Part shown: in pieces, positions 50,854 to 60,651 of the stretch | Position numbering within the stretch: position 1 is the stretch's first letter | Layout: every line of letters begins with the position of its first letter | Assembly: GCA_013289585.1 (NCBI GenBank) | Contig: JABCZR010000002.1 | Span: 1-64,000, forward strand | From: Acidobacteriota bacterium | Lineage (GTDB): Bacteria > Acidobacteriota > Terriglobia > Acidiferrales > UBA7541 | Reading direction: 5' to 3' | Length of the DNA stretch: 64,000 bases | The notes under the pieces: model-generated | The model's database searches: none | What the model saw: only the letters and a program-made list of their open reading frames with translations | What the model was told of the DNA's origin: nothing | Program-made: the position numbers and the translations under genes

Positions 50854-51294
50854 ATGTCCCACATTTATATCAAGCTGGATTTTGGCACGGATGAAGAGAA
50901 GGCGCAGCTCGCGCGCCATAAGCTCGACGGCTGGAAGCAAGCGTTTCGATTGGACAAAAGACTGCAATACAAACTCGACCGGCCCGAGAGCGCTGCTGGG
51001 GAAGCGCCTCCGAAGGCTGAGGCGGCCGACAAACCGGCACCTGCCGCTAAGACTAAAGGCAAAACAAAACGTAAATCGCACGTGGCGGGGACAGAAGAGT
51101 CTGCAGCAACGCCTAACGGTAAGGTGAGTTTGCTGGTGCGGCTGTACTTCAGCTCGCACGAAAAGCTCTCCGAGCAGCGCTGGGTCGCACGAATTCCCTC
51201 GGAGGAACCGTTCAAGAGCGCGTCTCCGAAAGTGATTTTGCAAAGCGATCCGGAATTCGAAAAAGCGGATCAACAGTTCGAAGCCCTCGATTAA
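50854..51294 (+). CDS. Hypothetical charged protein
   Basis: The 146-residue product begins MSHIYIKLDFGTDEEKAQLARHKLDGWKQAFRL. An Ala/Lys/Pro linker (residues ~55–85) follows, then a β-like segment (SLLVRLYFSSHEKLSEQRWVARIP). There is no signal or membrane segment and no family I recognise. The start is chosen at the first ATG that gives a regular fold; no Shine-Dalgarno is visible. It diverges from the metal-linked operon. Confidence 0.55.
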   Translation: MSHIYIKLDFGTDEEKAQLARHKLDGWKQAFRLDKRLQYKLDRPESAAGEAPPKAEAADKPAPAAKTKGKTKRKSHVAGTEESAATPNGKVSLLVRLYFSSHEKLSEQRWVARIPSEEPFKSASPKVILQSDPEFEKADQQFEALD

Positions 51295-51468
51295 GGGCAG
51301 CCGGTGGAGAGAATTGGGTTACTGCTCCGTCGCGATAGGCCAATTTGGATGGTTTTTGGCCAACCCCTGGCGGACGGGAAATTTCAAATAGACCAGACGA
51401 ACGCGAAAATCCGCTATAATTAAATTCCGCAGAGGCAAATTCCGAACTTCAACTCGAGGGCAGAACGA

Positions 51469-53625
51469 ATGGCGTTACAAACGCGCGTCAGACTTGCAAA
51501 GCTTGACGCCCCCAAGGTTCACGGCCTCGATTACGAAACGCTGATTCGCCTTTACCGCACGATGTACCTTTCGCGTCGGCTGGATGACCGCGAAATCCAG
51601 CTCAAGCGGCAGAACAAAATCTACTTTCAAATCTCCAGCGCCGGACATGAAGCGATTACTGCCGTAATGGGGCTCTTCCTCCGCCCGGGCGTGGACTGGT
51701 TCTATCCGTATTACCGGGATCGCGCGCTTTGCCTAATGCTGGGCGTCACTCCGCTGGAGACGTTGCTCGCGGCGGTAGGAGCAAAGGATGACCTCAGCTC
51801 CGGCGGCCGGCAGATGCCTTCACATTGGGGCCATCCCAAGTGGAATATCGTCAGCAAGTCTTCCTGCACTGGAACCCAATTTGTGCAAGCCGTGGGCGCG
51901 GCCGAGGCAACGCTTTATTACCAAGGGCGGCCCAAGGCCCTGTCGCAAGCCAAGAAAGCGCCGCTGGGAAAATACGTCAACCACGAGCGCGATGAAATCG
52001 TGTACGTCTCCGGCGGCGACGGCTCAACGAGTGAGGGCGAGTTCTGGGAATCACTCAACGTCGCGTGCGGCAAGAAGCTGCCGCTGCTGTATCTCATCGA
52101 AGACAACGGCTACGCCATCTCCGTGCCTGTTGAAGTGCAAACCGCCGGGGGGAGTATTTCGAAACTGGTGCGCAGCTTTCCGAATTTGCATGTCGCGGAG
52201 TGCGACGGCACGGATCCGTTCGAAAGCTATTCCGTGTGTAAGGATGCAGTGGAGTATTGCCGCGAGCGGCGCGGGCCGGCGCTGATCCATGCGCACGTGA
52301 CGCGGCCGTATTCTCACTCGCTTTCCGACGACGAAAAACTTTACAAATCGCCTGAGGAGCGAGAAGAAGAGGCACGGCGCGATCCGCTTTCGAAGCTGGC
52401 GCTGGTCCTGGTTCGCGAAGGCGTGCTGGACCAGAAGCAGATTGAAACCCTCGAAGCAGAGATCGACATCGAGGTCCGCGAGGCCGCCGACCGGGCGCTT
52501 GAAGCCGAAGAGCCTTCCGTCGAGTCCATTCCGATGCATGTTTATTCCGCGGAGATTGATCCGGCGTCCTCCGCGTTCGAAACGCAACCCCATTTTCACG
52601 GCGCGCCGAAAACGATGGTGGAAATGGTAGCGGCCACGCTTGCCGACGAGATGGCGCGCGACGAACGCATCACGGTATTCGGCGAAGACGTGGCCGATGC
52701 CAGCCGGGAAAGCAGCCTCAAGGAAGTGAAAGGGAAGGGCGGGGTCTTCAAAGCGACGGCGGGGCTGCAACGGAAGTATGGAAGCGATCGGGTATTCAAT
52801 TCGCCGCTGGCGGAAGCCGGCATCGTTGGGAGAGCGATCGGGATGGCCACGCGCGGGTTGAAGCCAGTGGCTGAGATACAGTTTTTCGATTATATCTGGC
52901 CGGCGATGATGCAGATTCGCGACGAGCTGTGCGTGATGCGCTGGCGTTCGAACGGAGCGTTCAAAGCGCCGGTGGTGCTTCGTGTGCCCATCGGCGGCTA
53001 CCTGACCGGTGGCGGCGTATATCACAGCCAGAGCGGCGAATCGATCTTCACGCATTGCCCGGGCCTTCGCGTGGTGATGCCGTCGACAGCCCTCGACGTT
53101 GCGGGACTTTTGCGAACGGCGATCCGCTGCGATGATCCGGTGATGTTTCTGGAGCACAAGCACCTTTACCGGCAGCCGTACAACCGCTCTGAAAATCCGG
53201 GGCCGGACTTTACGATTCCATTCGGTAAGGCACGCGTGGTGAAAGAGGGCACGGACCTGAGCATCGTCACGTATGGCGCCTTGGTTCATCGGGCCGAGGT
53301 GGCCGCGGCCCAACTTGAACGCGAGGGAATTTCGGTGGAGATTATCGATCTACGTTCGCTCTCGCCGTACGACTGGGAAGCGATTGCCACCACGGTTCGA
53401 AAGACGCATCGCGTGATCGTGGCCTACGAGGACATGTTGAGTTGGGGTTATGGCGCGGAACTTGCGGCTCGCATCGCGGACGAATTGTTCGAGGAACTGG
53501 ACGCTCCGGTGAAGCGCGTGGCGGCCATGGATACGTTTTGCGCGTACCAGCCGAAGCTCGAGGACGTAATCCTGCCGCAGACCAGCCATATCACCTCCGC
53601 TGTGAAACAGCTTCTGGAGTATTGA
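51469..53625 (+). CDS. Fused E1 α–β of branched-chain 2-oxoacid dehydrogenase
   Basis: The 718-residue protein joins both E1 subunits in one chain. The α half (~1–370) has [33 protein letters not shown], and the ThDP motif [16 protein letters not shown] with [10 protein letters not shown]. The β half (~385–718) has [36 protein letters not shown] and [23 protein letters not shown]. It decarboxylates 2-oxo acids from valine, leucine and isoleucine and reductively acylates E2. E2 and E3 genes are not in the window. A TATAAT at 51415–51420 lies ~50 bp upstream and may be its promoter. Confidence 0.92.
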   Translation: MALQTRVRLAKLDAPKVHGLDYETLIRLYRTMYLSRRLDDREIQLKRQNKIYFQISSAGHEAITAVMGLFLRPGVDWFYPYYRDRALCLMLGVTPLETLLAAVGAKDDLSSGGRQMPSHWGHPKWNIVSKSSCTGTQFVQAVGAAEATLYYQGRPKALSQAKKAPLGKYVNHERDEIVYVSGGDGSTSEGEFWESLNVACGKKLPLLYLIEDNGYAISVPVEVQTAGGSISKLVRSFPNLHVAECDGTDPFESYSVCKDAVEYCRERRGPALIHAHVTRPYSHSLSDDEKLYKSPEEREEEARRDPLSKLALVLVREGVLDQKQIETLEAEIDIEVREAADRALEAEEPSVESIPMHVYSAEIDPASSAFETQPHFHGAPKTMVEMVAATLADEMARDERITVFGEDVADASRESSLKEVKGKGGVFKATAGLQRKYGSDRVFNSPLAEAGIVGRAIGMATRGLKPVAEIQFFDYIWPAMMQIRDELCVMRWRSNGAFKAPVVLRVPIGGYLTGGGVYHSQSGESIFTHCPGLRVVMPSTALDVAGLLRTAIRCDDPVMFLEHKHLYRQPYNRSENPGPDFTIPFGKARVVKEGTDLSIVTYGALVHRAEVAAAQLEREGISVEIIDLRSLSPYDWEAIATTVRKTHRVIVAYEDMLSWGYGAELAARIADELFEELDAPVKRVAAMDTFCAYQPKLEDVILPQTSHITSAVKQLLEY

Positions 53626-53726
53626 GTCCATTGGGTTTAGACTGCCGAATCGCGAAACTTTTTTCGGGGTTTGCTCGTATTCCTAAGTAGAGGAGCATGA
53701 TTCATCTGCTCCGTGGGGGTGGTCCA

Positions 53727-54059
53727 ATGAATTGCCCAAACTGCCAAAAGGATATCGCGGCGGGTTCGAAGTTCTGCTACAACTGCGGCGCGAAGCAGCC
53801 GGAAACAGCGGCTCCCGGCGTCCCTCCTCGCTACGGAACAGAGAAGAGACTGGTACGCTCGACAAATGACAGAAAAATAGCAGGTGTCTGCGCCGGCGTA
53901 GCAGACTATTTCGATCTGGATCCAACGATCGTCCGGGTGGTGTGGCTGGTGGCAACCCTGATTCCCGGACCGAATATTCTTGCTTACATTATCCTGTGGA
54001 TCGCCGTGCCTGAGGGGCTGACAGGAGTGACGTCGACGTCAGCGCCAGCGAGGTACTAA
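53727..54059 (+). CDS. PspC-domain protein with zinc ribbon
   Basis: The 110-residue protein has an N-terminal zinc ribbon (MNCPNCQKDIAAGSKFCYNCGAK: CxxC…CxxC) and a PspC domain (RLVRSTNDRKIAGVCAGVADYFDLDPTIVRVVWLVATL … YIILWIAVPE) with one membrane helix. PspC proteins sense membrane stress. I start at MNCPNC, with GGGGGTGG just upstream. Confidence 0.88.
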   Translation: MNCPNCQKDIAAGSKFCYNCGAKQPETAAPGVPPRYGTEKRLVRSTNDRKIAGVCAGVADYFDLDPTIVRVVWLVATLIPGPNILAYIILWIAVPEGLTGVTSTSAPARY

Positions 54060-54085
54060 GTTCCTTTTCTCGACGGCGGGAGCGG

Positions 54086-54523
54086 TCATTTTTTCGGCTT
54101 CGGCGGACTTGATCTGCCACTCTTAGCGCTTTCAAAAAGCGGGTAATCCAGCGAGATTGTTCCTGCTCCCACGGTGGCGAGCGCGAGGCATGCTGTCAAC
54201 AGCGCCATGGGGAATTCGTAATTGTGAACCGCTAGATAGCCTGCGCTGCTGTGCACTTTCCAGATGGCCACGCCCATTTCGATGGCCAGCAACAGGGCCG
54301 TGCCTCGCGTGAAAAGGCCCAGCACCAACAGCATGCCTCCGAAAACTTCCAATACCCCTGAAATGTAAACAAAATATCCCGGCAGTCCGTGCTGGACGAA
54401 AAAGCCCTCCATACCGCCGCCCTGGTGCGCCAGCTTAGGATAGCCGTGCGAGAAAAAAATGAGCCCCAGAGCCAGGCGAAGGACCAGCAGGCCCAGCGGC
54501 TGGAGGGAATTGGGAGACTTCAT
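54086..54523 (-). CDS. DoxX-family membrane protein
   Basis: The 145-residue protein has four helices with PLGLLVLRLALGLIFFSHGYPKLAHQGGG, VYISGVLEVFGGMLLVLGLFTRGTALLLAIEM and the C-terminal helix. That is the DoxX/SURF4-like fold. Family members often work with thiosulfate or redox stress systems, though the role is generally unclear. The ATG has GGAGG six bases upstream. Confidence 0.85.
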   Translation of the reverse strand: MKSPNSLQPLGLLVLRLALGLIFFSHGYPKLAHQGGGMEGFFVQHGLPGYFVYISGVLEVFGGMLLVLGLFTRGTALLLAIEMGVAIWKVHSSAGYLAVHNYEFPMALLTACLALATVGAGTISLDYPLFESAKSGRSSPPKPKK

Positions 54524-54703
54524 GAAAATCCTCCGCGGTTGTCCAAAAATTGTTTCTGATTGCTGCGGCATTCTAGCAGAAAAGCAAACAGCTCACTGCC
54601 GCACCCGGCGGCGCCAAACTTTCAGGTACAATCTTTAGAGAACCTCGAAAGACAAACGGGAAATGATGACGACGGTTGAGACGGTTGGTGTGGCTCGCGG
54701 CAC

Positions 54704-55771
54704 ATGAAAAGAAAGCTCCTCATTGCAGTGCCGCTGCTTGGCCTCGTAGTACTGCTGGCTTGGATCTTTCGGCCCAAGCACGAAACGCGGGGCGAAGCCT
54801 TTATCAGCGAACGGAGCGTCACACTGTGGGGCCGGGTTGCGCAGGTACGCGAGCCGCTTGCAACCCTGCATTATGGCGATCGCGTTTCCATTATTGCCCG
54901 CCGCAATGACAACGTAGAAGTCCGGACGGATGCCGGTGCTGTCGGATGGGTCGACGCCCGCTTCCTGATGGACCCCGCGCTGTGGCAGCGCAGCATCAAG
55001 CTCCTGACCCAGGTGCGCACGATGCCGGTGCAGGCACGGGGGCGCACTAAGGTCTCCACGAATCTACGCGTTGAACCCGGCCGCACCGCGTCCCGCCTCT
55101 ACCAGTTTGGACGCGGTGTTCCTGTTGAAATCGTTGGCCGCTCCACGGCCGAGTGGGTGCAGGGCACGGACGAGAAGGATTCGTCCAGCGATGTGGAGGA
55201 AACAAAGAGGGAAGATTGGTTCCTTGTTCGCGGATTGGCCACCCGGCCGCCGGGTGAAAACGCGGCGCGCGCAGCTGAATCCAATGCAACGACGCAACCT
55301 GGCGATCAAACCGTGCCCATCGCAGGTTGGGTGATCGCACGATTCGTCGAACTAGACCTTCCTGATCCGGTTCGCGAAGGAGCCGCTTCCGCCAACCTGC
55401 GCCCGATCGCATGGTTCGAGCTCAACCGCGTCGGGGTTCCCCCTGATGACAAGCCACAATATCTTCTTGCCGCGGCGCGCGGGCCGGAAGGTCAGGCGTG
55501 CGACTTCGCTGCGCTTCGCGTGTACACCTGGTATGCGAAGAAAGATCGCTATGAGACCGCGTACATTGAAAATAATCTTTGCGGCCAGATGCCGGTGCGC
55601 GTCGGCAAAGGGCCGAAGGGCGAGCCGGAATTTCGATTCCGCGTGCTGGATGGCAATAAAGAAGAACGCGTCTATCGTTTGAACCAGACGGTTGTTCGCC
55701 GGGTTCGCGAGGAAGGCGAGTCCGGCGTCAAGCGTGGTTCGGCGAAACCAATTAAACCAGCGACCAGGTAG
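54704..55771 (+). CDS. Membrane-anchored protein with two SH3-like domains
   Basis: The 355-residue protein has an N-terminal helix (KLLIAVPLLGLVVLLAWIF). Two bacterial SH3-like modules follow at ~30–95 (LATLHYGDRVSIIARRNDNVEVRTDAGAVGWVDARFL) and ~115–225 (NLRVEPGRTASRLYQFGRGVPVEIVGRS … GWVIARFVEL). A C-terminal β-rich region is of unknown type. SH3b modules usually bind peptidoglycan peptides. It is probably periplasmic. No partner gene is adjacent. Confidence 0.72.
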   Translation: MKRKLLIAVPLLGLVVLLAWIFRPKHETRGEAFISERSVTLWGRVAQVREPLATLHYGDRVSIIARRNDNVEVRTDAGAVGWVDARFLMDPALWQRSIKLLTQVRTMPVQARGRTKVSTNLRVEPGRTASRLYQFGRGVPVEIVGRSTAEWVQGTDEKDSSSDVEETKREDWFLVRGLATRPPGENAARAAESNATTQPGDQTVPIAGWVIARFVELDLPDPVREGAASANLRPIAWFELNRVGVPPDDKPQYLLAAARGPEGQACDFAALRVYTWYAKKDRYETAYIENNLCGQMPVRVGKGPKGEPEFRFRVLDGNKEERVYRLNQTVVRRVREEGESGVKRGSAKPIKPATR

Positions 55772-55881
55772 TTTGATGGCTCAAGCGATGGATTAGCGAA
55801 CACCAGGGTGACGTGGATTTCTGAGCATCGCAATTTCCCTCGCAGACATTCCAGCAAGGGGCCAAGGCGGAGAATCGAACG

Positions 55882-56859
55882 ATGACGCTGCACATCAGCG
55901 AAGCCGAAGTGCGGGAAGTGTTGACCATGCCGCTGGCAGTGGAGGCTGTCGAAGAGATTTCGCGCAAACAGGCCACCGGAGAAGTGGTGGTGCATCCGCG
56001 GCGGCGATTCGAATTGCCTGGCGGAGGATTTTTTCATTACATGGCCGCAGCGGACTACGCACAGGGCTTCGTGGCCATGAAGCAGTACACCTATGTTCGG
56101 GGCAAGCTTCGCTTTCTGGTTCCTCTCTACGAGATGACCACCGGAGAATTGCTCGCCTTGATCGAAGCCGATTATATGGGTCAATTGCGCACCGGCGCAG
56201 CTTCCGGAGTCGCGACGAAATTTCTGGCGCGCAAAGACGCGCGAGTCGCGGCAATCATCGGCACAGGCGGCCAGGCGCGGACGCAGCTCGAAGCGGTTGC
56301 CGCCGTCCGCAAGCTGGAAACGATTCGCGCCTATGGACGCGACGCCGCCAAGCGCGAGAAATTCAGCTCCGAAATGTCGGAAAGGCTTGGCATTCCCGTG
56401 CGCCCATGTTTTTCCGCGGGAGAAGCGGTTCGCGGCGCGGATATCGTGTCCACGGCAACAACCGCTTCGCAGCCGGTCGTGAGCGGGGCGGATCTGGCGC
56501 CGGGCGCCCATATCAACGCAATTGGCGCGAATCATGCGCATAAGCGCGAGCTCGACGATGAGGCGGTAGCCAGCGCAGACGTGATCGTGGTCGATTCTAT
56601 CGAGCAGTCCCGGCAGGAAGCAGGAGACCTGATCATCGCGTTTCATGGAGACGAGATTTGCTGGACCGGGGTGAAAAAGCTCTCCGAAGTTGTCGCGGGG
56701 AAAGTGACCGGGCGGACCAGCGACACGGAAGTAACACTTTTCAAATCCAACGGAATCGCGTCGTGGGATCTGGCCGTGGCGATGAAAGTTTTTGCGCTGG
56801 CGAAAGAGAAAAAGCTTGGAAGAGAACTGCCGCTATGGGCGGACGCACCTAAAGGTTGA
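55882..56859 (+). CDS. Ornithine cyclodeaminase/μ-crystallin-family protein
   Basis: The 325-residue protein has MTMPLAVEAVEEISRKQATGE-type N-terminus, MKQYTYV, LALIEADYMGQLRTGAASGVATKFLARKDA (substrate Arg), and a Rossmann NAD-binding loop VAAIIGTGGQARTQLEAVAAV. HINAIGANHAHKRELDD and KSNGIASWDLAVA close the site. Family members deaminate ornithine or reduce imino acids such as alanine dehydrogenase Ala-type and pyrroline carboxylate. The exact substrate is unknown. Confidence 0.87.
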   Translation: MTLHISEAEVREVLTMPLAVEAVEEISRKQATGEVVVHPRRRFELPGGGFFHYMAAADYAQGFVAMKQYTYVRGKLRFLVPLYEMTTGELLALIEADYMGQLRTGAASGVATKFLARKDARVAAIIGTGGQARTQLEAVAAVRKLETIRAYGRDAAKREKFSSEMSERLGIPVRPCFSAGEAVRGADIVSTATTASQPVVSGADLAPGAHINAIGANHAHKRELDDEAVASADVIVVDSIEQSRQEAGDLIIAFHGDEICWTGVKKLSEVVAGKVTGRTSDTEVTLFKSNGIASWDLAVAMKVFALAKEKKLGRELPLWADAPKG

Positions 56860-56868
56860 AGGCAAACT

Positions 56869-57108
56869 CTAAGTTCTTTTTTCGCTAAACTTGCGGCGCA
56901 AGGCTTCGTGCAGCCGGGTTTGCACATCAGGGGGAAGCGCGACCGGTTCGGAATCGCAGAAGATATCCACTGTCAGTTTCGTCTGATTGACTACCAAATT
57001 GCACTCTTGGCAATCCACGAGATGCTGTTCGAGTTGCCGCTTCGCCGCCAGCTCGAGTTCACCGTCGAGATAGTTCGAGAGCTCGCTGATAACGCTTTTG
57101 CAGTTCAA
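56869..57108 (-). CDS. Zinc-finger anti-sigma factor (zf-HC2)
   Basis: The 79-residue protein has the ASD/zf-HC2 pattern: Cys3 (MNCKSVISEL), LSNYLDGELE and the HxxxCxxC finger LEQHLVDCQECN. It lacks a membrane helix, so it is a soluble, probably redox- or metal-responsive anti-sigma factor. Its ATG overlaps the sigma gene's stop by 4 nt, giving stoichiometric coupling. Confidence 0.9.
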   Translation of the reverse strand: MNCKSVISELSNYLDGELELAAKRQLEQHLVDCQECNLVVNQTKLTVDIFCDSEPVALPPDVQTRLHEALRRKFSEKRT

Positions 57109-57776
57109 TTGGTTCCACCCTGCCGAAAATAACGATCCAGTCTTTGCCGGAGTTTGAGCCTCGCGCGCAAGAGCCTCGATTTTACCGCCGGTACAGAAAT
57201 GCCGAGAGTCCTGGCGGTCTCCTCGGTGGAAAGTTCTTCCACGTCGCGCAAAACGAAAACAACCCGAAAATCGGGTTCCAGCTTGTCGATGACGTCGGAC
57301 AAGATTTCATGCATTTCGGTTTGCGCAAACCGCTGCTCCGGGCTTGGACCCCAGTCTTCGAGCTCCCGCGGCATCAGGTCGTCATCGCCTTCAATCGGCT
57401 CATCCAGGGAGAACTGGTTGGGTCGGCGCTTGCGCAGGCGCATCAGCGCTTCATTCGCGGCGATGCGCACCAGCCAAGTATAGAAACGCGAATCTTCCTG
57501 AAAATCCTTCAAGTGCGCGTAGGATTTGAGGAAAGCATCCTGCATGGCGTCTTCCGCATCTTCGCGATTGCGGGTGATGTTCATCGTCAGGCGAAAGATC
57601 TTTTTCTCGTAGCGGCTTACAAGCTCTTCAAACGCAGCCGTTTCGCCCCGCTTGGCTGCAGCCACAAGCAGGTGTTCATCCTCCCGTGCAACGGTGGAAG
57701 GCAAGCGATGAGGGTTCGGTGCGTTCAACGGATGAGATGGGCCCAGGAAGGGCCACTGCCTCGCTTTCGCAGCCAT
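57105..57776 (-). CDS. ECF RNA-polymerase sigma factor (RpoE-like)
   Basis: The 223-residue sigma factor has region 2 (LLVAAAKRGETAAFEELVSRYEKKIFRLTMNITRNREDAEDAMQDAFLKSY … TWLVRIAANEALMRLRKR) and region 4 (LEPDFRVVFVLRDVEELSTEETARTLGISVPAVKSRLLRARLKLRQRL). It starts at MAAKARQW. The downstream zf-HC2 anti-sigma gene overlaps by 4 nt. The target promoters are not identifiable from the window. Confidence 0.93.
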   Translation of the reverse strand: MAAKARQWPFLGPSHPLNAPNPHRLPSTVAREDEHLLVAAAKRGETAAFEELVSRYEKKIFRLTMNITRNREDAEDAMQDAFLKSYAHLKDFQEDSRFYTWLVRIAANEALMRLRKRRPNQFSLDEPIEGDDDLMPRELEDWGPSPEQRFAQTEMHEILSDVIDKLEPDFRVVFVLRDVEELSTEETARTLGISVPAVKSRLLRARLKLRQRLDRYFRQGGTN

Positions 57777-58113
57777 AAAGGTACCACAGAGCACCGCTAC
57801 ACCTCAGATGTCCCCCTGTTTGGATGACGGCGCTGACTGTCAGATTCAGAAAAATGAATTAAGTTACAGACCTGGGCTGCAGGGTCTTGACAACGGTTTT
57901 CTGGCCACCTAAAGTCTCGAACCGAAGGCCATCCCGCGCCGGCTCCCACCGGAAGGCTTGCCTTCGTAAGTCTTTGCGGGATAATGAGTTCGTCGGATTG
58001 CCGGCCGTACTACCGGCGAAGACACCAGAAAAATCCTCGCGGCCGATGTCGAAAACGCGCGGCCCGCACCAAGGGAAAGCAGCGCAAACGGAAAGGCGTA
58101 GTAAGCTGGCGTA
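57777..58113. other. Non-coding gap upstream of mug
   Basis: This 337-bp gap between the divergent sigma and mug genes holds several short open frames. All are Arg/Ser-rich with no start context, so I treat none as a gene. GCCGG…CCGGC around 58000 is a small hairpin. A TTGACA lies near 57889, but no matching −10 was found. Confidence 0.45.
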
Positions 58114-58644
58114 ATGCGAACTCTTCCAGATCATCTCCGCAAAGGCATGAAGCTGGTGATCGTCGGTTGCAATCCGAGCGAGTCTTCGGTGCGCGTGGGT
58201 CATTATTATGCAGGACGCGCGAACCAGTTCTGGCCTATGCTTTATGAGGGCGGAGTGGTGCCGGAGCCATTCGATTATCACGACGACAAGCGCGTCATCG
58301 AATTCGGAATCGGACTGACCGATTTGGTGAAGCGCCCCACCAAAGGCATCGAAGAGCTCAAGCGGGAGGACTATGCGGAAGGGCGCATTGTACTTTCACA
58401 GAAGCTCGAAGAATTTGCTCCGCACGTGGTGGCCTTCAACGGCAAGCTTACCTACGAGCAGTTTTCCCAGCGCAAATGTAAATACGGAATGCAGAAGGAA
58501 CTGCTCTATGGCGCGCGTGTCTATGTTCTGCCTTCCACCAGCGGTTCAAACGCCCAGGGCAAGAGCGAGAAGCTGCGGCATTTTCGAAAGCTCGCACAAC
58601 TCGTCACACGGATCGAGAAAGATCGGGAAGTTAAGAGCCGCTAG
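58114..58644 (+). CDS. mug: Mismatch-specific uracil/thymine DNA glycosylase
   Basis: The 176-residue protein has the Mug/TDG pattern: LVIVGCNPSESSVRVGHYYAGRANQFWPML, the middle FGIGLTDLVKRPTKGIEELK, VVAFNGKLTYEQFSQRKCKYG and VLPSTSGSN (the minor-groove loop). Mug removes uracil or ethenocytosine mispaired with guanine. The catalytic Asn of E. coli Mug (GINPG) corresponds to GCNPS here. It begins a co-directional run with fatty-acid genes, but no functional link is apparent. Confidence 0.9.
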   Translation: MRTLPDHLRKGMKLVIVGCNPSESSVRVGHYYAGRANQFWPMLYEGGVVPEPFDYHDDKRVIEFGIGLTDLVKRPTKGIEELKREDYAEGRIVLSQKLEEFAPHVVAFNGKLTYEQFSQRKCKYGMQKELLYGARVYVLPSTSGSNAQGKSEKLRHFRKLAQLVTRIEKDREVKSR

Positions 58645-58653
58645 GACTGAGGA

Positions 58654-59472
58654 ATGATGAGTAACGCCGCACAATCCGCGCAAGAAGAACCTGTAATTCT
58701 GGAACGGAAGCACGAAGGCATCGCCACACTGGTGATGAACCGCCCCGACCGGTTGAATGCGTTAAACAATGAGCTTGGCATTGCCCTCAATGAGGCCCTC
58801 GGGCGTCTAGCGGCGGATAGCGCCGTTCGCGTGGTGGTGATTACCGGAGCGGGCCGCGCTTTTTGCGCGGGAGGGGATCTTGCGGCGCTGGGCAAGGGCC
58901 GCCAGACCGGCACAATGAAGGACCTGGAACCGCTGTTGCGCGCAGGAATGCAATTGGTTCTGAACATGCGCACGATGCCGCAGCCGGTAATTGCCGCGGT
59001 AAACGGCGCAGCGGCGGGCGCGGGTATGAACATTGCGCTGGCTGCGGACATTCGCATCGCCACGGAAGAAGCGACGTTTGGACAGAATTTTGCAAAAGTC
59101 GGCCTATTTCCAGATTTCGGCGGGACTCATTTTCTGCCGCAACTCATAGGCCCTTCGAGAGCGGCCGAACTTTTTTACACCGGGGACATGATTGACGCGA
59201 AAACCGCGTTGGCTCTTGGCATCGTGAATCACGTCGTCCCTGCGGTGCGGCTTGAAGCGGAAGTGAAGACGCTGGCGGAGAAAATCGCGCGCGGACCTTC
59301 GCTCCCGATCCGCGCGGTGAAAAAGGCGCTGTTTGGCAGTGAGGGGAAGGAGCTCTCGCGAGCCCTCGAGAAAGAGGTCCAGGAACAGATTCGCTGCTAT
59401 CTCTCCGAAGATTGCAACGAGGGGATTCGAGCGTTTTTCGAGCGGCGCGCTCCGAAATTTGAGGGGAAATAG
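58654..59472 (+). CDS. Enoyl-CoA hydratase/isomerase family protein
   Basis: The 272-residue crotonase-fold protein has LVMNRPDRLNALNNELGIALNEAL, GAGRAFCAGGDLAAL (oxyanion hole), VIAAVNGAAAGAGMNIALAADIRIATEEATFGQNFAKVGLFPDFGGTHFLPQLIG and ALALGIVNHVV. The FGGT region without the usual two-glutamate pattern at GLxPDxGGT suggests an isomerase-like or PaaG-type member. It begins the cluster of CoA enzymes 9 bp after mug. Confidence 0.88.
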   Translation: MMSNAAQSAQEEPVILERKHEGIATLVMNRPDRLNALNNELGIALNEALGRLAADSAVRVVVITGAGRAFCAGGDLAALGKGRQTGTMKDLEPLLRAGMQLVLNMRTMPQPVIAAVNGAAAGAGMNIALAADIRIATEEATFGQNFAKVGLFPDFGGTHFLPQLIGPSRAAELFYTGDMIDAKTALALGIVNHVVPAVRLEAEVKTLAEKIARGPSLPIRAVKKALFGSEGKELSRALEKEVQEQIRCYLSEDCNEGIRAFFERRAPKFEGK

Positions 59473-59499
59473 ATTCTTTCAACAAGCGCTCCAACCATT

Positions 59500-60270
59500 G
59501 TGACCGACCCGCAAGAAACCGTTCAACTTCTGCTTGATGATCGCACGGCGTGGGTTACGCTTGCCCGCCCGCCGCTTAATATTCTGGACATTCCGATGAT
59601 GGAAGCGCTGGATGCTGTCCTGGTGCGCGCGCTTCCCAAATGCAATTTCATTGTAATTCAGGGGGCAGGCCCCAAAGCTTTTTCCGCTGGAGCGGAGATT
59701 GCCGACCACGCTCCTGAGCGCGTCGAGAAAATGCTGTCCGCATTTCACGCGGTGTTTCGCCGCCTTGCGGAAGCCAGCTGCGTGAAAATTGCCGCAGTGC
59801 ACGGATATTGCCTAGGCGGGGGAATGGAGCTCGCCAGCTTCTGCGATTTTGTGCTGGCCACTGAGTCCGCGCAGTTTGGACAACCGGAAATTAAGCTAGG
59901 TTGCTTCCCACCTATCGCAATGGTGACACTGCCGAAGCTTATTGGCATGCGCGCGGCCACATATCTCCTTCTGACGGGCCAGCAAATCGGTGCCGGCGAG
60001 GCGCACCGTCTCGGCCTGATCACGCGTGTCGTTGCCGATCACGAGCTTCGCGCCGCGTTGGAAGGTCTCCTTGAGGAATTAGGCGCGCTGAGCCCGGCGG
60101 TTCTCCAATTGGCGCGCAAAACTCTTTGGCATCTGCACGCTGCTGACTTTGCGAGGCAACTCCAGGAAGTAGAACGCGTATACTTATCCGGGCTGATGAA
60201 GACCCACGACGCGCAAGAGGGCATCCGCGCATTTCTGGAAAAACGCCAACCAATCTGGAAGGGAAAATAG
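59500..60270 (+). CDS. Enoyl-CoA hydratase family, dienoyl-CoA hydratase-like
   Basis: The 256-residue protein begins MTDPQETVQLLLDDRTAWVTLARPPLNILDIPMMEALDA; the LARPPLNILDI string is typical of cyclohexa-1,5-dienecarbonyl-CoA hydratases. KAFSAGAEIADHAPERV and HGYCLGGGMELASFCDFVLATESAQFGQPEIKLGCFPP complete the crotonase signature. Aromatic-CoA degradation is a possible role; other genes of that route are not seen here. The GTG start is 27 bp after the first hydratase. Confidence 0.85.
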   Translation: MTDPQETVQLLLDDRTAWVTLARPPLNILDIPMMEALDAVLVRALPKCNFIVIQGAGPKAFSAGAEIADHAPERVEKMLSAFHAVFRRLAEASCVKIAAVHGYCLGGGMELASFCDFVLATESAQFGQPEIKLGCFPPIAMVTLPKLIGMRAATYLLLTGQQIGAGEAHRLGLITRVVADHELRAALEGLLEELGALSPAVLQLARKTLWHLHAADFARQLQEVERVYLSGLMKTHDAQEGIRAFLEKRQPIWKGK

Positions 60271-60594
60271 ATGGATGAATTGGAGATAACGCCGGCGGCG
60301 GTAAAAGCTCGGCTGGACCGCGGCGAAAAGCTGGTTCTTATTGATGTGCGCGAACCCTGGGAACATCAGCTCTGCAGTATCGAAGGCGCAAAACTCGTTC
60401 CGTTGGGTTCGCTGGCGGCCAACTTGCAGATGCTTCCGGATGTGGACGAACTGATTTGCTATTGCCACCATGGCATGCGCAGTCTGGACGCGGCGGCGTG
60501 GCTGCGGTTTCAGGGAATTGAGAAGGCGAAATCCTTGGCTGGCGGAATCGAGCGCTGGTCCGTGGAGATCGATCCAAAAGTTCCGCGCTACTAG
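60271..60594 (+). CDS. Rhodanese-like sulfurtransferase
   Basis: The 107-residue single rhodanese domain has LVLIDVREPWEHQLCSIEGAKLVPLGSL and the active-site loop CYCHHGMRSLDAAAWL with Cys in the expected place. Rhodaneses carry sulfur as a persulfide. It starts immediately after the stop of the second hydratase (zero spacing). The next gene is the predicted selenoprotein, so the pair may act in thiol or selenium chemistry; this is inference. Confidence 0.87.
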   Translation: MDELEITPAAVKARLDRGEKLVLIDVREPWEHQLCSIEGAKLVPLGSLAANLQMLPDVDELICYCHHGMRSLDAAAWLRFQGIEKAKSLAGGIERWSVEIDPKVPRY

Positions 60595-60651
60595 GGCATT
60601 GTTTTTCGCGGGCGCTCAGGGCTTGAGAGTTTGCGTATACGGGGAGATTGC

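Noticed and set aside
57984-58247. Arg-rich 87-codon frame overlapping the start of mug
   Set aside because: No ribosome-binding site, low-complexity basic composition and overlap with a confident gene in another frame.
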